This document shows positions 16,668 to 25,293 of a DNA stretch of 64,000 nt, in pieces. The notes under the pieces were generated by a model, which was not told where the DNA came from, did no database searches, and saw only the letters and a list, made by a program, of their open reading frames with translations. Numbering within the stretch: the first letter of the stretch is position 1; the number at the start of each line of letters is the position of its first letter. Where the stretch lies: assembly GCF_900176405.1 (NCBI RefSeq), contig NZ_FWXJ01000012.1:1-64000 (forward strand). Reading direction: 5' to 3'. A program made the translations under genes and the position numbers. The DNA comes from Polynucleobacter kasalickyi. GTDB taxonomy: Bacteria > Pseudomonadota > Gammaproteobacteria > Burkholderiales > Burkholderiaceae.

Positions 16668-19106
16668 TTAGTTTCGGAGTGCCTTGCCTGTTTGTAATAG
16701 ACTCATGATTCGTTCCATCGTTTTAGGATGTGCCATGAGTTCGACGAAGGCTTGTCGCTCTAGTTTTAATAACCATTCTTCGGTGACTAAAGTTCCCATA
16801 TCCACATCACCCCCAGTAATTATTTGAGCAATTTTGTTCGCAATCAAAGCATCGTGTTCTGAGGCAAAACCCCCATCACGTAAATTAATAATCTGACCCA
16901 TGATCGTTGCCGCAACAGAACGTCCACCAACGGAGATAAGATGTGGCAAGGGCGGTCGATACCCGGCTAATGCCATTGCTTTCACTTGATTTTTGGCCTG
17001 TGTTAATAGTTCAAATACATTGGCCACAATAATGTCATCTGGCTTTAAGTAATTCATTTTTAAAGCTTCATGGGCTGAACCAGACACTTTCGCCATCGCG
17101 GCATTTTCAAAAGAAAACTTCAAAGCATCTAGATAGTTTTGATTTCCATTTGCTTGCACCGTTAGGTGAGCGCGAATAGCCGCTTCTTTGAGTCCGCCAC
17201 CTGCCGGTAATAATCCAACACCAACCTCCACCAAACCAATATAACTCTCGATGGCAACAACCCGTCTTGCTGACTGCATCACTAGCTCACAACCGCCACC
17301 TAAAGCAATGCCAGAAACAGCACTTACCACAGGAACTTGGGCATATTTAACGCGCATCATCGTATCCTGAAACATTTTCACAAAGGGCTCAATCCCCTTT
17401 GAACCACTCTTCATTACCATCGGTAAAGCAGCTTCTAGGTTTGCTCCCGCGGAAAATGATCCACCTGGATTACCTAACTTTAAAGAACTTGTTTGCCAAA
17501 TGGCTAATCCTAGAAATTCATTCTCTGCGATGTCAATCGCTTGTTGAATACCTGCCAACACCTCAGGACTAATAGTATTCATCTTCGACTTAAAGGAGCA
17601 AATTAACACCTCAGAATTCGCGTCATCAAGCCAAGCCCTAACCTCCTTATTTTCCCAAATGGTTGTACCAGCAGTTTTAGGATCGACAGCTTGTTCCCCA
17701 TATAAACTATCCCGAAAGACTTGGCGTTGATAGACCGGCAAATTGGATTTTGGGACATAACTTTGTTTTGACGCTGACCAAGAACCCTGTGAACGATGAA
17801 TCTCGCCACTAATAGCAACTTCACTCTCAAAAACCCATGCTGGCAGAGGAGCATCGCAGAGCGTTTGACCTTGTTCAATATCTTCTTGAATCCAATTGGC
17901 AATTTTCAACCACCCCGCCTCTTGCCAGTCTTCGAAAGGACCAGTTTTCCAACCATAGCCCCACTTTATTGCAAAATCGATTTCACGGGCACTATCTGCA
18001 ATTTCTGCTAAATGAAGAGCGATGTAATGAAATATATCTCGATAAATTGCCCATAAAAACTTTGCCTGCAGATCATCCGTACTTCTTAATAACTCTAGGC
18101 GTTCACCGATGGGTCTTTTCAGTATTCTTTCAATCAATGGAGAAATGGTTCCATTGGCAGGCACATAGGTTTTGGTAGAAAAATCGAGTACCTGGATTTC
18201 CTTTCCTGACTTTTGATAAAAGCCACGACCTGTTTTTTGCCCTAAACTTCCTTGCTCTAATAAGTAATTGACAACTGGTGGCAGGCTAAATAAGTGCTTA
18301 AAAGGATCATTGGGTAAGCCAGTTTCCATCGTTTTAATCACATGTGCCATGGTATCGATACCGACCACATCACTCGTTCTAAAAGTAGCTGACTTTGCTC
18401 GACCCAATTGACTACCCGTTAGCGCATCAACCACATCGAAGCTTAATTGATATTTTTCTGCCTCCTTAAATATCGCCAAGATAGAAAATACTCCTACCCG
18501 ATTACCCACAAAATTGGGTGTGTCTTTGGCTCGAATAACCCCTTTACCTAATACAGAGGTCATGAAAGATTCCAAGCGATTCAAAATATCTGGCTTCGTA
18601 TGGGTTGTAGGTATCAATTCTAATAAATGCATGTAACGCGGTGGATTAAAAAAATGAACGCCACAAAAACGTTCTTTCAAATCATCCGAAAAACCACGCG
18701 ACAATTCTGCGATAGAAATCCCAGAAGTATTGGTTGCAAAAATTGCGTCTTTAGCAATGAAGGGAGCAATTTTTTCATATAACTGGTGCTTCCAATCTAA
18801 GCGCTCGGCAATCGCCTCAATGATTAAATCGCACTCTTTTAATAACTCTAAATGTTGATCATAATTTGCCACCTGAATGAAGTTTGCAAATTCCTCCAAG
18901 CATAAGGGTGCAGGTTTTATTTTCTTTAATTGCGCAATAGACTTTTCAACAATTTCATTTGGATTTGATCTGCCACTCTCACTTACTTTTGCAAGATCAA
19001 ACAATATCACTGGCACTTTCAAATTAATACAATGTGCGGCAATTTGCGCCCCCATGACTCCTGCTCCAAGTATCGCGACTTTGTTAATTTTTTGTTCATG
19101 CATCAT
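16668..19106 (-). CDS. 3-hydroxyacyl-CoA dehydrogenase / enoyl-CoA hydratase bifunctional enzyme
   Basis: An 812-residue fusion with HAD first and crotonase second, the opposite order to E. coli FadB/FadJ and like B. subtilis FadN. HAD: NAD motif AILGAGVMGAQIAAH and CGVHFFNPPRYMHLLELIP, followed by the C-terminal HAD domain (VGNRVGVF). Crotonase: oxyanion motifs GSFSAGANLEA and SGIALGGGCELVMQ near residues 545-620. It hydrates enoyl-CoA and oxidises the hydroxyacyl-CoA. AAGGG precedes the start. Position between acyl-CoA dehydrogenase and thiolase supports the role. Confidence 0.92.
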   Translation of the reverse strand: MMHEQKINKVAILGAGVMGAQIAAHCINLKVPVILFDLAKVSESGRSNPNEIVEKSIAQLKKIKPAPLCLEEFANFIQVANYDQHLELLKECDLIIEAIAERLDWKHQLYEKIAPFIAKDAIFATNTSGISIAELSRGFSDDLKERFCGVHFFNPPRYMHLLELIPTTHTKPDILNRLESFMTSVLGKGVIRAKDTPNFVGNRVGVFSILAIFKEAEKYQLSFDVVDALTGSQLGRAKSATFRTSDVVGIDTMAHVIKTMETGLPNDPFKHLFSLPPVVNYLLEQGSLGQKTGRGFYQKSGKEIQVLDFSTKTYVPANGTISPLIERILKRPIGERLELLRSTDDLQAKFLWAIYRDIFHYIALHLAEIADSAREIDFAIKWGYGWKTGPFEDWQEAGWLKIANWIQEDIEQGQTLCDAPLPAWVFESEVAISGEIHRSQGSWSASKQSYVPKSNLPVYQRQVFRDSLYGEQAVDPKTAGTTIWENKEVRAWLDDANSEVLICSFKSKMNTISPEVLAGIQQAIDIAENEFLGLAIWQTSSLKLGNPGGSFSAGANLEAALPMVMKSGSKGIEPFVKMFQDTMMRVKYAQVPVVSAVSGIALGGGCELVMQSARRVVAIESYIGLVEVGVGLLPAGGGLKEAAIRAHLTVQANGNQNYLDALKFSFENAAMAKVSGSAHEALKMNYLKPDDIIVANVFELLTQAKNQVKAMALAGYRPPLPHLISVGGRSVAATIMGQIINLRDGGFASEHDALIANKIAQIITGGDVDMGTLVTEEWLLKLERQAFVELMAHPKTMERIMSLLQTGKALRN

Positions 19107-19121
19107 GTTAAAAACCCTTTA

Positions 19122-20909
19122 TTAAAATAACGCTTCATCCATCGTCATGAGTGTTTTAGATCCGGCTCTAGCACTTCTAATTAAAGTGGCAGTTTCAGGG
19201 AGTAATTTGGCAAAGTAAAATCGTGCGACACACAGTTTCGCTTCATAGAAGCGATCATCGCTAGCTGGATTATTGAGTGCAACTCTAGCCATCCTTGCAA
19301 ATAAATAGGAATACACTAAGTGACCTATAACTCTGAGATACGGTACGGCGGCGGCACCAATTTCTTCTTGATCCATCATGCCTTTCATACCTAGTTCCAT
19401 AGTAAGTTTTTCAACCTTTACGGCGATATCAGAGAGTGGGTCGATAAATTCACTCATTTCTTTTTTGACACCTTCTGCCTCAATAAAATCTTTGACGATA
19501 TCGCCAAATTGCCTTAATTTAGCTCCCATATCGCCTAGAACTTTTCTGCCAAGAAGATCTAAAGATTGAATAGTATTGGTTCCTTCATAAATCATATTAA
19601 TTCGTGCATCTCGCACAAATTGCTCCATGCCCCACTCTGCAATATAGCCATGACCACCAAACACTTGCAGGCCTTCGTTGGTGGCGAGAAATCCATTGTC
19701 AGTGATGAATGCCTTAATGATTGGCGTTAGCAAAGCAATTAATCCCTCTAGTTCTTCCTTGCGCTGGAGATCCTCTTCTTGTGCAAGTTGATCAATCATT
19801 AATGCAATCCAGTAGGTAAATGCTCTAGCACCCTCTGCATAGGCTCTTTGCGTTAAGAGCATTCTTCTAACATCTGGGTGAACAATAATGGGATCTGCAT
19901 TCAGCGTTGGTGAATGAGTTCCTTTGATACTTCTCATTTGCAAACGATCTTTTGCATATTTCACTGAGTTTTGATAAGCAACCTCAGTTAAACCAAGACT
20001 TTGCATTCCCACTCCTAAGCGTGCTGCATTCATCATGATAAACATAGCCTGAAGACCTTTATTGGGTTCTCCCAAGAGAGTACCAACCGCCCCATCAAAA
20101 TTCATTACACAGGTAGCATTGCCATGGATACCCATCTTATGCTCAAGCGATCCACACTCTAATTGATTTTTAGTGAGTAAGGCACCATCACTATTCGTTA
20201 AAAATTTTGGCACCACAAACAGTGAAACACCTTTTGTACCTAAGGGGGCATCTGGCAATCGCGCCAACACTAAATGAATAATGTTTTCCGCTAAATCATG
20301 TTCGCCACTCGATATGAAAATTTTCGTACCGGTAATTTTATACTCTTGGTTTTCTAAAGGTTCAGCTTTCGTCTTCAGTAAACCTAAATCTGTTCCACAG
20401 TGAGGTTCTGTCAGACACATCGTGCCAGTCCATTGACCAGACACCAACTTTTCTAAATAGAGCTTTTTCTGTTCCGGTGTACCGTGTTGATGCAAGCACT
20501 CATAAGCACCATGCGATAGCCCTGGGTACATGGTCCAAGCTTGGTTTGCCGAGTTCAGCATTTCAAACAACACCGTATTGATAATTTGTGGCAAGCCCTG
20601 CCCGCCATATGCAGTATCACATGACAAAGTAGGCCAACCGGCCTCAACATAAGTTGAATAAGCTTCTTTAAAGCCCTTTGGAGTTGTGACTGATCCATCC
20701 AAATTTCTTGTACAACCTTCCTGATCCCCTACTTGATTGGTTGGTTGTAATATCTCGGTGGCAAACTTGTTTGCTTCTTCAATAATTTGATTGATGACTT
20801 CCTTATCAACATCCTCATAAACCTGAAACTTTTTTAACTCATCGGTTACATGCAACATCTCATGCAAAACAAAATGCATATCTCGAATGGGGGCATTGTA
20901 GCTGGGCAT
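19122..20909 (-). CDS. Acyl-CoA dehydrogenase with C-terminal extension
   Basis: A 595-residue FAD enzyme, longer than the 380-residue short/medium forms. Signatures are MCLTEPHCGTDLG and ITGTKIFISSGEHDL for FAD/substrate contacts, LQVFGGHGYIAEW, and YEGTNTIQSLDLLGRKVL near residue 455, in which the Glu is the likely catalytic base. The last ~120 residues match the acetyl-CoA dehydrogenase-like C-terminal extension of this subfamily. Good ribosome site (AGAGGA). It lies 14 bases after tetR and catalyses the first oxidation of beta-oxidation. Confidence 0.92.
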   Translation of the reverse strand: MPSYNAPIRDMHFVLHEMLHVTDELKKFQVYEDVDKEVINQIIEEANKFATEILQPTNQVGDQEGCTRNLDGSVTTPKGFKEAYSTYVEAGWPTLSCDTAYGGQGLPQIINTVLFEMLNSANQAWTMYPGLSHGAYECLHQHGTPEQKKLYLEKLVSGQWTGTMCLTEPHCGTDLGLLKTKAEPLENQEYKITGTKIFISSGEHDLAENIIHLVLARLPDAPLGTKGVSLFVVPKFLTNSDGALLTKNQLECGSLEHKMGIHGNATCVMNFDGAVGTLLGEPNKGLQAMFIMMNAARLGVGMQSLGLTEVAYQNSVKYAKDRLQMRSIKGTHSPTLNADPIIVHPDVRRMLLTQRAYAEGARAFTYWIALMIDQLAQEEDLQRKEELEGLIALLTPIIKAFITDNGFLATNEGLQVFGGHGYIAEWGMEQFVRDARINMIYEGTNTIQSLDLLGRKVLGDMGAKLRQFGDIVKDFIEAEGVKKEMSEFIDPLSDIAVKVEKLTMELGMKGMMDQEEIGAAAVPYLRVIGHLVYSYLFARMARVALNNPASDDRFYEAKLCVARFYFAKLLPETATLIRSARAGSKTLMTMDEALF

Positions 20910-20923
20910 ATTGATTCCTCTAT

Positions 20924-21535
20924 TTAACTTTTAAAAAGTGACTCAATTACCTTATTAGCAATTGATTTACTGATTTGATTCTTTAAAAATCTGGTATCGT
21001 GATGAACGCCTAAAACCGTACTATAGATTTGGAATAACATTTGCTCTACGTCGGTTTTTTTTGGAAGGTGTCCTGCGTCGATTGACTCTTTGATGGCGCG
21101 ACGTATGGCATTACGCCATACTTCAACGCTTTTCAATAATTCATCTCGAATTTCACTCGGCCGATCGTCATACTCAATGGCACCTGAAATAAAAAAGCAT
21201 CCAGCACTTTTTTTATCACTGCTAACATCAATCCAGTTTTGAATCATTTTTCGCAGTCTGGGTAATCCTTTGGACAAGGATATGGCTGGTTCAAATACAT
21301 CCCGTTCAAAACGTCGGTAGTACTCGCGAATCACTTCAATCAATAATTCATCTCTAGATCCAAAGTGCGCAAACACACCACTTTTACTCATTTGGACGCG
21401 TTCCGCTAAATTACCAATCGTTATGCCCTCAAGTCCATCCCTGCCTGCAATGTCGATTGCCGACTGCAAAATAGTTGCCTTTGTGACGGCGCCCTTGGCA
21501 TAGTCAGTGAATGTATTTTTTTCTACGATAGTCAT
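20924..21535 (-). CDS. TetR-family transcriptional regulator of the beta-oxidation operon
   Basis: A 203-residue TetR protein. The HTH is TIGNLAERVQMSKSGVFAHFGSRDELL in the N-terminal 70 residues; the C-terminal part is the ligand pocket, with FISGAIEYDDRPSEIRD resembling the TetR_C domain of fatty-acid regulators. The frame opens upstream at 21607, but the ATG at 21535 has AGGA and begins a normal N terminus. First gene of the operon; a near-palindrome at 21562-21573 in its leader is a good candidate for its own operator. An acyl-CoA ligand is inferred from the neighbours. Confidence 0.88.
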   Translation of the reverse strand: MTIVEKNTFTDYAKGAVTKATILQSAIDIAGRDGLEGITIGNLAERVQMSKSGVFAHFGSRDELLIEVIREYYRRFERDVFEPAISLSKGLPRLRKMIQNWIDVSSDKKSAGCFFISGAIEYDDRPSEIRDELLKSVEVWRNAIRRAIKESIDAGHLPKKTDVEQMLFQIYSTVLGVHHDTRFLKNQISKSIANKVIESLFKS

Positions 21536-21561
21536 GCTTAAAAAATTCCTATAAAAATAAA

Positions 21562-21573
21562 ACGACCGTTCGT
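21562..21573. promoter_or_regulatory. Probable TetR operator upstream of the beta-oxidation operon
   Basis: ACGACCGTTCGT is a 12-bp dyad with a single mismatched pair, 27 bases upstream of the TetR start. Position and symmetry fit an autoregulatory operator. No second copy was noticed upstream of fadD or ompW. Confidence 0.55.
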
Positions 21574-21603
21574 ATTTAAGATTACAGAATGTTTTTAATA
21601 AAA

Positions 21604-21635
21604 GCAATACCCCCAGTTTTATTTGGGGGTATTGC
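21604..21635 (-). terminator. Intrinsic terminator after HpcH/HpaI aldolase gene
   Basis: Perfect 12-bp stem (GCAATACCCCCA, 21604-21615, with 21624-21635), 8-base loop, followed on the minus strand by TTTTATT. It lies just beyond the aldolase stop at 21654. Confidence 0.9.
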
Positions 21636-21653
21636 GACGACTGCTTTTAAATT

Positions 21654-22442
21654 TCAATACGTGGAGGATTGGTTGGACTGTAGTCCAGATTTCATTTCTT
21701 TGAGAATTGCTTGTGAGCCGCTTGTAATCATGCGGACGTCAGAACTGACTGTGACCATATTAAAGCCTTTTTGAACCCTGGCGATCGCTTGGGGTGATTC
21801 AGCATTGTGAATGCCGGCAAATTTATTATAGGCCTTTGCTCTCGATAAAATATAATCAACTGCCTCTGCCGCCTTATCATCTAAATAATCTAATTTAGGC
21901 GTGCATCCTAAGGAAAGAGATAAATCTGCTGGTCCAATATAAATTCCATCTAAACCTTCGACTTGCAAAATGGCATCTAAATTTTCTATGGCCTTCGCCG
22001 TTTCAATCATTGCCAGACGTAAGATGGTTTGATTGGCATATTTTGGATAATCTTGTCCAGCATACAAAAAAGCTCTAATGGGACCGAAGCTTCTAGAGCC
22101 CATTGGGGAGTAACTTGACCACTCAACAAGCTTTGCTGCTTCATCGGCAGTATTAACCATTGGACAAATAATGCCATAAGCACCAGCATCTAATGTTTTC
22201 ATAATATGACTAGCATCCAACCAAGGAACTCGAACCATTGGCACCGCTTTGGTCGTGGAGATTGCTTGCAGAATTTGCACCATCGCTTGGTAATCAACCA
22301 CCCCATGCTGCATATCTACGGTCACAGAATCAAAACCTTGATTGGCCATGATTTCAGCATGAAAACTATTTGCCGTTGCAATCCAGCCGTTCACGATGGG
22401 CTGATGATTAGCCCACATCTCACGTAAAGTGTTATGTCTCAT
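21654..22442 (-). CDS. HpcH/HpaI-family class II aldolase
   Basis: A 262-residue TIM-barrel aldolase. Metal and substrate motifs are VTVDMQHGVVDYQ, RVPWLDASHIMKTLDAGAYGIICPMV, MIETAKAIENLDAIL and GIYIGPADLSLSLG (metal-binding Glu and Asp). Family members cleave 2-keto-3-deoxy or 4-hydroxy-2-oxo acids to pyruvate and an aldehyde. Ribosome site AAGGG about 10 bases upstream. It sits 30 bases below an orphan binding-protein gene and ends in a terminator, so the pair may be one unit. Substrate unknown. Confidence 0.88.
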   Translation of the reverse strand: MRHNTLREMWANHQPIVNGWIATANSFHAEIMANQGFDSVTVDMQHGVVDYQAMVQILQAISTTKAVPMVRVPWLDASHIMKTLDAGAYGIICPMVNTADEAAKLVEWSSYSPMGSRSFGPIRAFLYAGQDYPKYANQTILRLAMIETAKAIENLDAILQVEGLDGIYIGPADLSLSLGCTPKLDYLDDKAAEAVDYILSRAKAYNKFAGIHNAESPQAIARVQKGFNMVTVSSDVRMITSGSQAILKEMKSGLQSNQSSTY

Positions 22443-22472
22443 TCTAAATTTCCCTTTTTTTAGTAGATTGAT

Positions 22473-23267
22473 TTAGCGTGGATATCCTAATCCGGCTTTC
22501 ACAATCACTGCCTCTGCTTCAGGGGCTCTTAAAAATTGGATAAATTCTCGAGCTAACTGCTCTTGCTTTGAGTTAGTAGTGATAGCTCCTGCAAAAGTAA
22601 AACCCGGTTGCACTTCTTTAGGAATGGGGCCTACATAAGTAATTCCAGCCACGTGTAAAATTTCGCTCACTTGCTGAAAACCAATTTCATTTTCACCGCG
22701 TGCCACTGTCGCTGCAACTGGCTCGCCAGACGGTGGACCTCTTACCTTTTTACTTTTGCCCATCACTTGGTCTTCAACACCAAGTTTTTTGAACATTTGG
22801 CCAGCGATATAAGTGCCACTACCGCTATCAGAATAGCCAATGGACTTTGCCGCTAGTAAAGTTTTACGAAAAGCATCAACGGTACTAATATCCGGCTTGA
22901 CAGCACCTTCTTTGATGGCCATACCAATTTGTGACAACCCTAAGGTGGTAACACTGGCTTCTTTTACAAAACCTTTATGAGCCAACTCATGCGCTGCCTC
23001 TCCATCTAAAATCACTAAATCAGCAGTTTCTCCACGAGCAAGTCTCGTCGGAATTGCCTCAGGAGAATCCCCAATAGAAGGTCCACGTACAGTGATTAAT
23101 TTATGGCCCGTCTTTTTTTCAAAGATTGGCCCTAGTTCATGATAGACCCCAAAAAAGCCAGAGGAAATAAGCACCTTGATATCTGCTGCATAAGAAAGGC
23201 TATAAACATTCATAGTTAGACACAACAAAAGAATACTTCTAAGCCAACGATTTATTTTCAATTTCAT
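22473..23267 (-). CDS. Orphan periplasmic substrate-binding protein (ModA-like fold)
   Basis: A 264-residue exported protein: signal peptide to YAA-D, then a type 2 periplasmic-binding fold (IKVLISSGFFGVYHELGPIF, IGYSDSGSGTYIAGQMF, GENEIGFQQVSEIL). It resembles the molybdate-binding ModA group but the anion ligands are not evident, and no permease or ATPase gene is beside it. AGGAG touches the ATG at 23267; the in-frame TTG at 23261 is spaced better and could be the true start. Neighbours are the aldolase downstream and ureG upstream. It could bind an organic acid or oxyanion. Confidence 0.8.
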   Translation of the reverse strand: MKLKINRWLRSILLLCLTMNVYSLSYAADIKVLISSGFFGVYHELGPIFEKKTGHKLITVRGPSIGDSPEAIPTRLARGETADLVILDGEAAHELAHKGFVKEASVTTLGLSQIGMAIKEGAVKPDISTVDAFRKTLLAAKSIGYSDSGSGTYIAGQMFKKLGVEDQVMGKSKKVRGPPSGEPVAATVARGENEIGFQQVSEILHVAGITYVGPIPKEVQPGFTFAGAITTNSKQEQLAREFIQFLRAPEAEAVIVKAGLGYPR

Positions 23268-23285
23268 CTCCTAATAGTTATGGTG

Positions 23286-23340
23286 ATTGATTTAAACGAT
23301 TAGATGTAGCCAAAACAGATTAACTACATCTTTGATCAAT
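23286..23340. repeat. Two-tier inverted repeat between ureG and the orphan binding-protein gene
   Basis: Inner stem GATGTAG (23303-23309) with CTACATC (23324-23330), outer stem ATTGAT (23286-23291) with ATCAAT (23335-23340). It has no T-run at either side. It could be a 3' hairpin that protects the urease mRNA or an operator for the downstream gene. Confidence 0.45.
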
Positions 23341-23363
23341 TCAAGATAGTTTACCTTTTTTAA

Positions 23364-23993
23364 TCAACCGACTAATAAACCTTTCTCTTTAATAAATGAA
23401 ATAATTTCATTTAAGCCTGTTTTTCTTTTTAAATCAGTCATCGTATAGGGTCGATTCGGGCGCATTCTTTTCGTATCCTCTTCCATGATTTGTAAATCCG
23501 CTCCCACATAAGGAGCTAAATCGATTTTATTGATTACGAGTAAGTCTGACTTTGTGATTCCAGGGCCACCTTTGCGTGGAATTTTTTCGCCGCCTGCGAC
23601 ATCAATTACATAAATCGTCAAATCAGATAACTCTGGGCTAAACGTTGCGGCAAGATTATCGCCACCCGATTCAATAAATACGATATCCGCATCTGGGAAT
23701 CTTTCCAACATTCGGTCTACCGCTTCTAAATTAATTGAGGCATCTTCTCTGATCGCAGTATGTGGACATCCACCTGTCTCTACTCCCATGATTCTCTGCG
23801 CAGGCAGAGCCCCTGAAATCGTTAGTAAGCGCTGATCTTCTTTCGTATAAATATCATTGGTAATCGCCACTAAATCAAATTCTTCTGACATTGCTTTGCA
23901 AAGCATTTCGAGGAGAGTGGTTTTGCCAGAGCCGACAGGACCCCCAATGCCAATTCTCAGAGGAGGAAGTTTTTTGGTTCTTTTATTCATCAT
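23364..23993 (-). CDS. ureG: Urease accessory GTPase UreG
   Basis: A 209-residue SIMIBI GTPase. The P-loop is [15 protein letters not shown], the nickel-binding CPH is in [16 protein letters not shown], the switch region [17 protein letters not shown], and the base-specificity motif [15 protein letters not shown]. UreG couples GTP hydrolysis to nickel delivery into apo-urease with UreD, UreF and UreE. It is the last gene of the urt-ure unit, 3 bases after ureF. Confidence 0.98.
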   Translation of the reverse strand: MMNKRTKKLPPLRIGIGGPVGSGKTTLLEMLCKAMSEEFDLVAITNDIYTKEDQRLLTISGALPAQRIMGVETGGCPHTAIREDASINLEAVDRMLERFPDADIVFIESGGDNLAATFSPELSDLTIYVIDVAGGEKIPRKGGPGITKSDLLVINKIDLAPYVGADLQIMEEDTKRMRPNRPYTMTDLKRKTGLNEIISFIKEKGLLVG

Positions 23994-23996
23994 TTT

Positions 23997-24689
23997 TTAA
24001 GACCTAAATAATCGGGAATATTGACTTTCATGCCTAGCTGACAAGATACTCAGTTGCATTGAAAAAGTGTTGATTGGGTTTACTTGATGCTCTATTTTAT
24101 TAAATACGTCTTCGATCAAATTTGGCAAGGTTTCCAAAACAGCCATCAGAATTTTTTGACCAGCAACCTGCCCAAGAGGGACAGATTTAATGGCAGCCAT
24201 CACCTGATTTTCTAACCAAGAGTATAAGTAAGTATGCACTCCTTCTTGTTCTGACATTCCTGCAGAGGAGCAAGCATAGCTATGTGCGCAAGGAAGCGTT
24301 AATTTTTTGATCCCTTTCAGAAGACTTCGTTGATCGGCAGCTCCCCATTCTAAATCTTCCATTAATTTTGCTAAAGACCACCCCATTTGAATCGTTTCCG
24401 CCCTAAACTCGCTAGTCTCTCTGGAGGCCCAAAACCATTGGTTCCAATAGAAAATTTTCTCTACATCGGATGCCAACCAGGCACGATATAAATAGACCCA
24501 AATAATCACTTCCGCATTAGCCACCACGGCATGAAGATGTGCTTGAATCCAATCCCGAGCAGATGCTTGATCATGTACGATACCGACATTCACCACCGCT
24601 TCCAAACCCTGAGAATAGCTAAAGCCGCCAATCGGCAATGCTGGCGAAGCTAATTGCAACATAGCATTAAGAATGTTTGGCTTGAACAT
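23997..24689 (-). CDS. ureF: Urease accessory protein UreF
   Basis: A 230-residue all-helical chaperone. The N-terminal LLQLASPALPIGGFSYSQGLE-type motif is seen (LASPALPIGGFSYSQG), as are FRAETIQMG and VPLGQVAGQKIL. UreF sits between UreD and UreG in the activation complex and promotes nickel transfer. Two starts are possible: TTG at 24707, directly after the ureE stop, or ATG at 24689. I chose the ATG because it gives the usual N terminus; neither has a strong ribosome site. Identity firm, start moderately sure. Confidence 0.93.
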   Translation of the reverse strand: MFKPNILNAMLQLASPALPIGGFSYSQGLEAVVNVGIVHDQASARDWIQAHLHAVVANAEVIIWVYLYRAWLASDVEKIFYWNQWFWASRETSEFRAETIQMGWSLAKLMEDLEWGAADQRSLLKGIKKLTLPCAHSYACSSAGMSEQEGVHTYLYSWLENQVMAAIKSVPLGQVAGQKILMAVLETLPNLIEDVFNKIEHQVNPINTFSMQLSILSARHESQYSRLFRS

Positions 24690-24707
24690 GATCGATCGAG
24701 TTATCAA

Positions 24708-25280
24708 TCAGTGCGAATGGTCATGATTATGACAATGGTCGTGGTCGTGGTCGTGGTCGTGCTGTGGGTGACGACTATCAAATACACTTTGCGCTACCGC
24801 ATAATCCTCTGCAAACGTCTCATCATGACCATGCTTATGACCACCGCCATATGCACCATGCTCAGGCTCAAATGGCATGGATTCAGTTGAGACATCAACA
24901 CCCAACTGTTTTAACATATCAGCTAAAACAGGGTCAGTTTCTAAATGCAGATAATTAAGGCCTAATTCGATGGGAATGTGACGATTTCCTAAGTGATAAG
25001 CAGCCCTCATTAATGAGAGTTGGTTATTAGAAGTAACTCTTAGAATTTGTTCCGGCATAGCACAAACCAGATAGAATTTACCAGCCTCATCAACGAGTAC
25101 ATCGCCACCCCGCATGATTCCACCACGTGGTAAATTAATCAAGACCTGTTCACCATCTTCAAAGGTATAACCTTGTCTACTTTTACTTCGCTCCAAATAG
25201 GGCAAGTTCACTTGGCGCGCATTTAACAGTAAGCCTTTTGCTAACTTGATGTTTTTTAGGTTTTTAGTAATGACTTGCAT
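24708..25280 (-). CDS. ureE: Urease nickel metallochaperone UreE with His-rich tail
   Basis: A 190-residue protein. The N-terminal domain (LTxR-type DGEQVLINLPRGGIMRGGDVL) and central nickel-binding domain (AYHLGNRHIPIEL, then LADMLKQLGV) are standard. The C-terminus has a long His/Asp tail (HPQHDHDHDHDHCHNHDHSH) that binds several nickel ions. The tail is coded by a hexanucleotide run at 24737-24760. It stores and hands nickel to UreG. Located between ureC and ureF. Confidence 0.97.
   Translation of the reverse strand: MQVITKNLKNIKLAKGLLLNARQVNLPYLERSKSRQGYTFEDGEQVLINLPRGGIMRGGDVLVDEAGKFYLVCAMPEQILRVTSNNQLSLMRAAYHLGNRHIPIELGLNYLHLETDPVLADMLKQLGVDVSTESMPFEPEHGAYGGGHKHGHDETFAEDYAVAQSVFDSRHPQHDHDHDHDHCHNHDHSH
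24737..24760. repeat. Hexanucleotide repeat (GGTCGT)x4 in ureE
   Basis: Four exact copies of GGTCGT on the plus strand, encoding His-Asp pairs of the UreE tail on the minus strand. Slippage in whole units would change the number of nickel-binding His-Asp pairs without a frameshift. Confidence 0.9.
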
Positions 25281-25293
25281 ACTACTTTCGATT

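Noticed and set aside
22473..23267. Calling the orphan receptor ModA (molybdate supply for xanthine dehydrogenase)
   Set aside because: The fold is ModA-like but ligand residues are not evident and there are no modBC genes nearby.
24654..24890. Plus-strand ORF rich in Val over the ureE 3' end
   Set aside because: It is a shadow of the GGTCGT repeat encoding the UreE His tail; no ribosome site and no homology pattern.
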